5,616 nt of DNA. Origin: Bryobacterales bacterium (GTDB taxonomy: Bacteria; Cyanobacteriota; Vampirovibrionia; Obscuribacterales; Obscuribacteraceae). Of the stretch, positions 1 through 5,616 are shown one piece after another. Each line of letters starts with the position of its first letter. Positions within the stretch are counted from its first letter, which is position 1. The notes under the pieces are model-generated. The model was not told the origin of the DNA and did not search any database. It saw nothing but the letters and a program-made list of their open reading frames with translations. Made by a program: the position numbers and the translations under genes. The stretch is taken from the NCBI GenBank assembly GCA_903970295.1, contig CAJCHQ010000614.1:1-5616 (forward strand). Direction: 5' to 3'.

Positions 1-42
1 AAGCAGGGCAGCCACCAACAACCAAAGTACTATGTCCACCAC
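1..42 (-). CDS. N-terminus of a membrane or exported protein, cut by the left edge
   Basis: Only 14 codons are visible: GTG GTG GAC ATA and onwards, read as (M)VDIVLWLLVAALL, an unbroken hydrophobic run after one Asp. This looks like a first transmembrane helix or a signal anchor. An AAGGAG site at 56-51 lies 8 nt before GTG 42 and 11 nt before the second GTG at 39, supporting initiation here. An in-frame ATG at 81 would add 13 residues (MGLLTASQKGESR) but has no ribosome site; an in-frame TGA at 102-100 bounds the frame. It starts about 92 nt after the GIY-YIG stop on the same strand with no terminator seen between, so it may be the last gene of the same operon or an unrelated neighbour. Function cannot be judged from 14 residues. 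Confidence 0.55.
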   Translation of the reverse strand, partial: MVDIVLWLLVAALL

Positions 43-50
43 TCTCGATT

Positions 51-56
51 CTCCTT
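51..56 (-). promoter_or_regulatory. Ribosome binding site for the left-edge gene
   Basis: AAGGAG on the minus strand, inside AAAAAGGAGAA, is 8 nt upstream of GTG 42. It is the main reason for calling the truncated gene and for preferring GTG over ATG 81. Confidence 0.55.
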
Positions 57-134
57 TTTGAGATGCTGTTAAAAGCCCCATCCGTGAGTCAAACCATGCT
101 CATGCCTCTTCGCCAGAACAGATGCAATAAAGAT

Positions 135-791
135 CTAACGATTTGATGATTTTGATTTTGCTGGGTGAGATTGAACTCGCGTTTTTTGAGTTGGTTTGAC
201 GGAGCGTAAAGCTGCTGGCCTGTCCTGAGCCTCAGTACCATCTGTCTCTCGCTTTTCCGATTTCGGTGGATGTGCCAGCTTCAGCAAGTCTTTCAGATCC
301 TTTGCCGATTTCGTTGGTTGTCCCCCGGTACCTCGGAGAACGCCAGCAATTCCCCATCCGAGTCCGCTTCGCTGAATGTTCTGAAGATGATATGGATTTA
401 CTACAACGGCATTTTGAATCAAGAATGTTTCGAGGAAGCTAATGTGAGTGGCCACACCTCTTCCATTTTTCGTTAAAACGAAAAACATGACCGGCTTTCC
501 CTTATGGTATAAACTCAGAAATTTGTTATAGAGGTGTAGCTTGGTGGAGTGAAAAGCTTCAACGGAGAATGTTTTTCTTACTGTCTTTCCCACATAGCCT
601 GGTTTGGATCCCCGACCATTTCTCACAGCAAAAACATAACAGCCCCGACTCGTGGCAATTTCGGGATCATTAGCTGCGACCGTTTCCCAGAATTTCTCCA
701 CTTGTTCCTTGTCAATGCGTCGGCCACCTCCGGGCGGTTTGTTCAGAGGCAACACAAAGGGACCTTTAACTATAAACGTTGTTGCTGTCAT
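135..791 (-). CDS. GIY-YIG-like nuclease candidate with basic C-terminal tail
   Basis: Predicted small soluble protein of 218 residues. Residues 48-140 match the GIY-YIG layout: GCYVF (50-54) stands for the GIY strand, GYVGKT (65-70) for the YIG strand, a helix follows (73-92), then a beta strand (VMFFVLT, 101-107), and FLETFLIQNA (119-128) supplies Glu121 at the usual metal-binding position. NPYHLQN (132-138) follows. The N-terminus carries GGGRRIDKEQVEKFW (21-35), probably a family-specific lead-in. Residues 155-218 are rich in Lys, Arg, Ser and Pro and look disordered and nucleic-acid binding. The start is well supported: ATG 791 has GAGAGG at 802-797 with a 5-nt spacer, and an in-frame TGA lies just upstream. 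It is downstream of, and co-oriented with, the giant helicase, so a shared transcript is likely. Oddity: the conserved Arg of the helix after YIG has no clear equivalent except Arg72. Nuclease activity is therefore inference; the fold call is fairly sure. No signal peptide or membrane segment is seen. Confidence 0.85.
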   Translation of the reverse strand: MTATTFIVKGPFVLPLNKPPGGGRRIDKEQVEKFWETVAANDPEIATSRGCYVFAVRNGRGSKPGYVGKTVRKTFSVEAFHSTKLHLYNKFLSLYHKGKPVMFFVLTKNGRGVATHISFLETFLIQNAVVVNPYHLQNIQRSGLGWGIAGVLRGTGGQPTKSAKDLKDLLKLAHPPKSEKRETDGTEAQDRPAALRSVKPTQKTRVQSHPAKSKSSNR

Positions 792-796
792 GAGAA

Positions 797-802
797 CCTC
801 TC
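797..802 (-). promoter_or_regulatory. Ribosome binding site of the GIY-YIG gene
   Basis: GAGAGG on the minus strand, 5 nt before ATG 791, overlaps an in-frame TGA (803-801). This fixes the ATG as the start. Confidence 0.65.
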
Positions 803-868
803 AGCGAACTGTAGCTTTGTGTGACGGCCGTGTTTAGTGCGAGCACCCGTTTTCGTGCAAATGGGATA

Positions 869-1066
869 TCAATTTGTGTACATATTGAGACTCGGGAGCC
901 TTGCCGTTGGGCTGTTCATTTTCATCAAAACCCTTAACAATCTTGGTGCATTCTCTGATATCGCCGCCTCGAGTTCTACCAACTCTTGTCGCTTGCTCTT
1001 GCGCCTGAGACTGTTGGGAACATTTTTTCCAAATTCCGCTTTATTTGAAATGCAGTGACGAGCCAA
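869..1066 (-). CDS. Possible 65-residue protein of unknown function, TTG start
   Basis: This open frame begins with TTG 3 nt after the helicase TAG (one CGA codon lies between) and is in the same frame as the helicase. It encodes a basic segment (LRRKSKRQELVELEAAISEN, residues 20-39) likely to be helical, then a less protein-like end. No Shine-Dalgarno site sits at a normal distance from the TTG; expression would rely on coupling to helicase termination, perhaps helped by AGGAGGT at 1098-1092. A second minus-strand frame overlapping it (1040-834) has a more natural-looking C-terminal half (GFDENEQPNGKAPE), so the true product may be a frameshifted hybrid, a remnant, or nothing. I recognise no family. 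It could also be a C-terminal extension of the helicase cut off by the TAG. Confidence 0.27.
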   Translation of the reverse strand: MARHCISNKAEFGKNVPNSLRRKSKRQELVELEAAISENAPRLLRVLMKMNSPTARLPSLNMYTN

Positions 1067-1069
1067 TCG

Positions 1070-4000
1070 CTAGCTAGGAATCGTCACGGTTACCTCCTGT
1101 CTCACCCTCGCCAGCAATTCGTTCAAATAGTTAAACACCGGACCCCGTTGTAAATGGGAATGAACAAATTGATTGCGATAGCTGCGAAGGCAGGCGTAGC
1201 AGCTGGACTCCTCACTACAGAGGCACTGTCCGCTTACTCGTTGCCTCGCTGTAACCAGCACCTCTTCGAAAATTTTTGCGTCTTCAAGACGAGCAACGAG
1301 ACCCGCGCCGCCAGGAACGTTATCGTACACGATGATCGGAGGGATGTTGGAATTTTCTACGTGCCCAACCGTGACACTGATATCCGACGCCGGTACTTGC
1401 AGCACCTCCGCCGCACCTTCGACCACCGCGCTTGCGAGAGAATATGCAAACCATAGGGGGTTCGTTAAGCCGCTTGGCTGCTTTAAAAACTGCACTCTCA
1501 AGATGTCGGTCTCAAACTCATGTCCCAGTGACAAATGGGTCTCGAGTGTTCCGGAACAGCCCGCACCGTGTTGATTCACGTGTGTATACTGAGAGTTCCT
1601 CTTTTTCTTGGATGCACCCAAATCTCCGCCGATTCCGCATTTTTGACAAATGGTAAAACCGCTGCTTTTTTTCCCCTCACACAAAACAACCATTATTCCT
1701 GGCATGGTTTGTGATACGACGACCACCGGATCATCGGGCGGGATGGACAAGGCGCTGGAGTTACCGCCCAATGAGCGGACAAAATATGGGCGAGTCGAAA
1801 ATACCTTGCCCGCCCTTCCCTGCGGCTCTTTGGGTGGATCTTTGCTTGTCACAAAACCGAATGACGGAATAATGTACTTCCCATTGAGAGCACAGCTGCA
1901 CGGTTTCTCAAGAGTTGATTCGCCATGTGACCATTGAAAAAAGGCATTGTGTTTTATACATCGCCAGTAATGTTTGATCGCCAGTTCTTTATTGACGATT
2001 TTCTTGATACCGATCGACTGCCATTCTCTTTTGTTCGCAATTAATTTAGCTGACGGTGCAAACTCGGAAATGGCTATCGCTAAATCGCGACTGAAAGCGA
2101 CATCTCGCTGAGACACCTTGTGGGTATCGAGTTCAACCACATCGACCGGAAAACCGTACTTGGGAATTACTGTTTTTCGCGACAAGAAACTGAGGACCTG
2201 TTCTCCTTCGAGTGTTTCTATTCGGGCATTTGCCCACTTTGCGCCGTCAAAATTGTTCGCGCTGATCATTTCCTTCTTGTGTTCTTGTACTAGCTTGTAA
2301 TCATCGCTGAGCTCGTATTCAGCCAAAGCAAATCTGCTGTCGTCGCCAGCGAGCTTTTCTATCCAACTTCCATCATCGAAACCTATCTCCTGCCGCAACC
2401 TTACATCGTCCGGCAAAATTGAATTGAAAGTTTTCTCCAAACCCGCCTTATGCGAGAGGAGGAATCTTTTGAAATCGCGCACCGCGCTGGGCGCATTCAT
2501 GTCCACGAACAGCTGTTTTACCGAATCAAATCTGTCGGGCGATCCGCGAAAGAACTCTGACAGCGCCACTGCCATTAGGTGGCGCAAGATAATTTTGGAA
2601 TTGCTCAACGACAGTACTGGCGGTTTTACTTTGCCACTAATCATGCCGAGCGGATCGATGTAATGATATAAATCGTGTGGACTACGTTTGCAAAATGTCA
2701 ATGCAAAGCCTGCATTGCCTGCTCGTCTTCCTGAGCGACCCACTCGTTGATCGTAGTTGAACGACTCTGGAGGCACATTGCGTAAGAACACCGTATCTAA
2801 GTCGCCGAGATCGACTCCGAGCTCAAATGTCGTTGAACAACTTAATACATCGATTCGTCCTTCCTTAAAGTCTCGCTGGTATTCGCGTGCTTTCTCAGTA
2901 TCGAGTTGCGCGGTGTGTTCTTCGACCCGGAGAATTCCCGGCAATGAAGCAGTGTATAGCGTCCGGTAGTGATTTGAATACATCTGATCGGGAGTCGCTG
3001 CTTGTACATTTCCGTAACACCCATGCCTGGTACAGATTCCCGCTAACCGGAAATGATCGATCTTTGTGCATTTGTCACATCTCAAAACGGAATAGTCTGG
3101 GGCGAGAGTTTGTAGACGCCACCAGTTTGAGTTTAGTCGCTTTCCGTTGGCACAAGTTACGAATATCCGATCGGCAGGCTGTACTCTCCGATCATAGTCC
3201 TCTATTGATTCCCAAATGTGTGATAACACTTCTGTGACTTTGGCGTCGGTTAGGTCTGGCTGTAGTTTTGCTAGCAATTTTTTTAAGAGGCTTCCTCGTC
3301 GCGTAAGCTTTTCGTCCCAGCTACTCACGCTATACTGATTTCTGGGTGGACCGATACAGACGCACTTTTGGCTCGGTAGCTCGAGATCACTCCAGATTAT
3401 GGGGATGTTTTTTTCCACAGTGAGTTCGACCGCACGGGTTTGTCGCATCGAATCCAATAGCACCTTAATCAATGAACGAGCCGTTGGTTCATCTAGCGAC
3501 CACGGTGGATTTTTCAGAATCTGAGGTGTCTGAATCAATTCCGGGAGCATGTAGTCCCATCGCAGCAGTCCAACACCCTCCAATGAAATTCTTTGCTCGT
3601 TAGACAAGAGTTCTCGATAGAGCGAAAGCCACGCTTCTCTCAATAGTTCCGTCTGCCCCATTGATTGTGGATGGACAGCTCGTTCCAAGTAACTCTCTCT
3701 TAAGGCTAGGGCGGCCTCGCGCAGGGTCAAGGCTCCCGCATCTTCGACGCTTCTTAAAGAGGCGAGGATCAAGTTTCGATTGAATAGTTCACGATAGGAT
3801 GAATCCAAATACCAAGCGAAAAATGCTGCTTCCTGCCGTCCATCGGCAAACGCTAGGACTTTACTTCGATCCCTGGGTAAGTTCTCGAAAAGAGTGGTGG
3901 CTATCACGGCATGAGGTCCATCGGTGCCGTGTGAGACCTCTCTGATCGGATCAGGACCACTGTATCCGCAGGATAGGCAGCTTTTTGCTTGGTCCTCTTT

Positions 4001-5616
4001 GGAAGAATCTTCGGGTTGCAAGATGTGCACGCTATCATGGTGCCCACAGCGTGGGGACTGATCTAGTGCCCAAACGGTGCCGCACTTTGTACATAGGTTC
4101 CAGGTCTTAATATCACTGGACACCGACTCCTCAATTTGTCCGCTATCCACAGGCAGAAAAAACTGAGCGCCAAAATCTTCATCACTTGGATCTCGAATGG
4201 CCTCCACAAGACGGCCGTCTCGTATTTGGCCCACAATATAGTGTTGGCCGCATTCGCGACACAGCGCCATCTCGTAGGTCAGCTTTCCATCGTCACCGCT
4301 TCTGCGATCCAGCGCCAGTTCTGTCCGAGTGCCCAAACTAAGAAATGCGCCCTCCATCGCACGCAAAAAGTGGTGATACCTAGCAGACAGGAGCGGTGCC
4401 TGCGAGATCGGGTCTCGCGCTTGCAAGCACAATTGAACTAAATCTGCCAGAGCTTTTTTTCGCACTGACTGGTCCAACTCCGGAAATAATTCGTCAGCGA
4501 GCTCCACAATACTCCTTGCCGAACTTGAGATTTTCGCTCTCAAAAGACTGGCTCGCTCGTCCTGATACAGGATTTTTGCAATGAGATTCTGCGAGGTGGG
4601 AGAGCCCGAGTCCTCTATGCCTAAACTATTCGCGAGCTCTTTTACCCTAGCATTGTTGCCGTTATCTCCTGGTTCAAGCAACATTTCGGTATAGCGGTCT
4701 ACTGAAAGCTTTTTTGTCCCGTGGAACAACATTGGCTCAGACTCCCCGAGAATAATGTCGTCTGCGTAAAACGGCTCGTCGAATAATTTCGTCGCAAACT
4801 CTGCGACCGCACCGCGGCTGTCGGAGTTACCATCGACAAGTGATGCACTTGTGGCGATGCAGCGAAATTCATTCGCACAACCTGCGGATCGGAGTCTGTT
4901 CTTCAACCTGCGCAAAAGCATAGCCATTTCAATACCTCTTGCGCCTCTATATTGATGCGCCTCATCCAGCACCAGAAATGTCCAAGTTTTTGAGTTATTT
5001 TGATCAAAGAGTGGACTATCGTCGGGGCGCAGCAATAAGTATTCGAGCATCGAATAGTTAGTCAGCAAAATATTTGGCGGAGTCAACCGCATCTGCGAGC
5101 GAAATAAGATCTCTCCCGGCATGGCCCTAGCTAACTTTTCTGGACCTTTCCTGGAGCGATCATTTTCATTTTCGGGCGTTTCACCAATGTATTGCCCTAC
5201 GGTGAATTTGAATTCGGAACCCGCACGTCTGAGTTCATCGAGAATTCCACCTCGCATATCTTCAGATTGAGGTGCAGCGACCAACCGGTCTCTTTGATCG
5301 TTCGCCAGGGCATTCATGGGATAAAGGATCAGCGCCCGAACACCGGGGTCTAGCGTTTTTTTCAGGTGCTCATTATATAAGTGCAAAATAATCGGAATCA
5401 GAAACGCTTCGGTTTTTCCGCTTCCAGTGCCTGTTGAGATTACAGTGTTTCGACCACCAGCAAAATTTCTAATGGCGTTTTCCTGATGGAGGTACAAATT
5501 CCGATTGCCCGTCAGAGCACTGGCGACACCCGGATCCAAAGCTAGTCCGAACAATTCCTGGTACAAGCTCTCGAGCTTTTGCCCCCTCTTAAAAACGGCG
5601 GTGCTTTGGAGATACG
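1070..5616 (-). CDS. Giant DEAH-box SF2 helicase with C-terminal DUF1998-type region, 5'-partial
   Basis: Likely an ATP-dependent DNA translocase/helicase. Residues are numbered from the in-frame TTG at 5566. Visible motifs: a Q-motif-like YLHQ near 25; Walker A TGTGSGKTEAF (45-55); motif Ia LYPMNALANDQ (81-91); GQYIGET (124-130); DEAH (201-204); motif III SAS (240-242); LAFADGRQEAAFF (571-583) opening RecA2; motif V with FELGVDLGDLD (914-924); motif VI QRVGRSGRRAG (940-950). DUF1998 features: LGHEFETDIL (1347-1356), YDNVPGGAGL (1414-1423), and C-x-C-x5-C-x2-C (1448-1459) followed by LRSYRNQ. Further Cys clusters lie at 436-533, 830-850, 1203-1225 and 1307-1337. The frame stays open for 16 more codons to the right edge, so TTG 5566 is probably internal Leu and the true start lies outside. 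Family knowledge: such helicases occur as DruE (Druantia), in DISARM and as MrfA. At over 1,514 residues this is far longer than MrfA and nearer DruE in size. The fold assignment is firm; the system assignment is not. Confidence 0.95.
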   Translation of the reverse strand, partial: YLQSTAVFKRGQKLESLYQELFGLALDPGVASALTGNRNLYLHQENAIRNFAGGRNTVISTGTGSGKTEAFLIPIILHLYNEHLKKTLDPGVRALILYPMNALANDQRDRLVAAPQSEDMRGGILDELRRAGSEFKFTVGQYIGETPENENDRSRKGPEKLARAMPGEILFRSQMRLTPPNILLTNYSMLEYLLLRPDDSPLFDQNNSKTWTFLVLDEAHQYRGARGIEMAMLLRRLKNRLRSAGCANEFRCIATSASLVDGNSDSRGAVAEFATKLFDEPFYADDIILGESEPMLFHGTKKLSVDRYTEMLLEPGDNGNNARVKELANSLGIEDSGSPTSQNLIAKILYQDERASLLRAKISSSARSIVELADELFPELDQSVRKKALADLVQLCLQARDPISQAPLLSARYHHFLRAMEGAFLSLGTRTELALDRRSGDDGKLTYEMALCRECGQHYIVGQIRDGRLVEAIRDPSDEDFGAQFFLPVDSGQIEESVSSDIKTWNLCTKCGTVWALDQSPRCGHHDSVHILQPEDSSKEDQAKSCLSCGYSGPDPIREVSHGTDGPHAVIATTLFENLPRDRSKVLAFADGRQEAAFFAWYLDSSYRELFNRNLILASLRSVEDAGALTLREAALALRESYLERAVHPQSMGQTELLREAWLSLYRELLSNEQRISLEGVGLLRWDYMLPELIQTPQILKNPPWSLDEPTARSLIKVLLDSMRQTRAVELTVEKNIPIIWSDLELPSQKCVCIGPPRNQYSVSSWDEKLTRRGSLLKKLLAKLQPDLTDAKVTEVLSHIWESIEDYDRRVQPADRIFVTCANGKRLNSNWWRLQTLAPDYSVLRCDKCTKIDHFRLAGICTRHGCYGNVQAATPDQMYSNHYRTLYTASLPGILRVEEHTAQLDTEKAREYQRDFKEGRIDVLSCSTTFELGVDLGDLDTVFLRNVPPESFNYDQRVGRSGRRAGNAGFALTFCKRSPHDLYHYIDPLGMISGKVKPPVLSLSNSKIILRHLMAVALSEFFRGSPDRFDSVKQLFVDMNAPSAVRDFKRFLLSHKAGLEKTFNSILPDDVRLRQEIGFDDGSWIEKLAGDDSRFALAEYELSDDYKLVQEHKKEMISANNFDGAKWANARIETLEGEQVLSFLSRKTVIPKYGFPVDVVELDTHKVSQRDVAFSRDLAIAISEFAPSAKLIANKREWQSIGIKKIVNKELAIKHYWRCIKHNAFFQWSHGESTLEKPCSCALNGKYIIPSFGFVTSKDPPKEPQGRAGKVFSTRPYFVRSLGGNSSALSIPPDDPVVVVSQTMPGIMVVLCEGKKSSGFTICQKCGIGGDLGASKKKRNSQYTHVNQHGAGCSGTLETHLSLGHEFETDILRVQFLKQPSGLTNPLWFAYSLASAVVEGAAEVLQVPASDISVTVGHVENSNIPPIIVYDNVPGGAGLVARLEDAKIFEEVLVTARQRVSGQCLCSEESSCYACLRSYRNQFVHSHLQRGPVFNYLNELLARVRQEVTVTIPS
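1092..1098 (-). promoter_or_regulatory. Full Shine-Dalgarno sequence inside the 3' end of the helicase gene
   Basis: AGGAGGT reads on the minus strand 20 nt before the helicase stop codon. Five nt after its last G is GTG (1087-1085), but that is in the helicase frame and meets TAG after five codons. The site is too far (26 nt) from the TTG at 1066 for ordinary initiation. It may support reinitiation on a small downstream gene, be a relic of one, or simply be the Gln-Glu-Val codons of the helicase. Confidence 0.3.

Larger units (their letters stand above)
792..1069 (-). other. Helicase to GIY-YIG gap with three overlapping open minus-strand frames
   Basis: This 278-bp stretch lies between the helicase stop and the GIY-YIG start. 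Open minus-strand frames are 1083-979 (reaching TAG 976-978, with an internal ATG at 1023-1021), 1069-872 (TGA 869-871) and 1040-837 (TAA 834-836). None has a start codon with a well-placed ribosome site. Protein-like segments appear in succession, one per frame, each offset by -1 from the last, which fits a small gene broken by one or two single-base deletions but could be chance. Two short palindromes, GTGCGAGCAC (837-846) and ACGGCCGT (824-831), sit near its downstream end. I found no convincing promoter or terminator, so the flanking genes are probably co-transcribed. Confidence 0.5.

Noticed and set aside
65..93. Possible promoter for the left-edge gene: TTGACT (92-87) with TAACAG downstream
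   Set aside because: The -10 matches only three of six consensus bases and the spacing is about 15, so chance is likely.
43..134. Terminator after the GIY-YIG gene
   Set aside because: I could find no GC-rich stem followed by a T-run; only short repeats such as CATGAGCATG.
270..824. Plus-strand frames over the GIY-YIG gene
   Set aside because: Antisense shadows of a gene with a good start, ribosome site and recognisable domain.
824..846. Palindromes ACGGCCGT and GTGCGAGCAC as a terminator or operator
   Set aside because: Stems are only 4 bp, with no T-run following on the minus strand; too short to call.
837..1058. Plus-strand 73-codon frame with a transmembrane-like stretch (VYILRLGSLAVGLFIFIK)
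   Set aside because: It is codon-aligned antisense to the hydrophilic minus-strand frame 1040-837, and complements of Asp/Glu/Asn/Lys codons naturally read as hydrophobic. Neither GTG 837 nor ATG 861 has a ribosome site. Not excluded, but less likely than the minus-strand reading.
1154..4584. Many plus-strand open frames of 60-116 codons across the helicase
   Set aside because: All lie antisense to clear helicase motifs, have no ribosome sites and no recognisable domains.
1070..5616. Naming the locus DISARM, Druantia or the dpd cluster
   Set aside because: Only the helicase/DUF1998 architecture is shared. No methyltransferase, PLD protein, DruH-like or deazapurine-insertion gene is visible, so no system name or gene symbol is justified.

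Overview
The window holds a single-direction gene block: every supported gene lies on the minus strand, so it is read from right to left. Most of it (about 4.5 kb) is one very large, 5'-truncated gene for an SF2 DEAH-box helicase with a C-terminal DUF1998-type region. Next come a 278-bp gap with small, uncertain reading frames, a 218-residue GIY-YIG-like nuclease candidate, and the first 14 codons of what looks like a membrane or exported protein, cut off by the left edge. I see no tRNA, rRNA, insertion sequence, CRISPR array or convincing rho-independent terminator.

The organism is bacterial: there are Shine-Dalgarno sites, short gaps and ATG/GTG starts. Base composition is near-balanced and codon use is mixed. 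Nothing here fixes a taxon. The gene content (giant DUF1998 helicase plus a small nuclease-like protein) is typical of accessory or defence islands rather than core genome, but no mobile element or attachment site is visible to prove this.

Layout, in transcription order: (1) 5616-1070, helicase, open through the right edge, with at least 1,514 codons visible. Both RecA-like domains, several paired-cysteine clusters and the DUF1998 signature are readable. (2) 1069-792, a gap with long open stretches in all three minus-strand frames: a possible 65-codon gene, or a small gene split by -1 frameshifts. (3) 791-135, the GIY-YIG-like protein, with a good ribosome binding site and a basic tail. (4) 134-43, a short spacer carrying an AAGGAG site. 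(5) 42-1, the hydrophobic N-terminus of a further gene.

Working idea (inference): the helicase is an ATP-driven DNA translocase related to DruE of Druantia, to the DISARM helicase/DUF1998 proteins and to MrfA, and the GIY-YIG protein is its candidate nuclease partner. I do not recognise the pair as a named system. The gene upstream of the helicase and the membrane gene downstream both lie outside the window and would be decisive for naming it.
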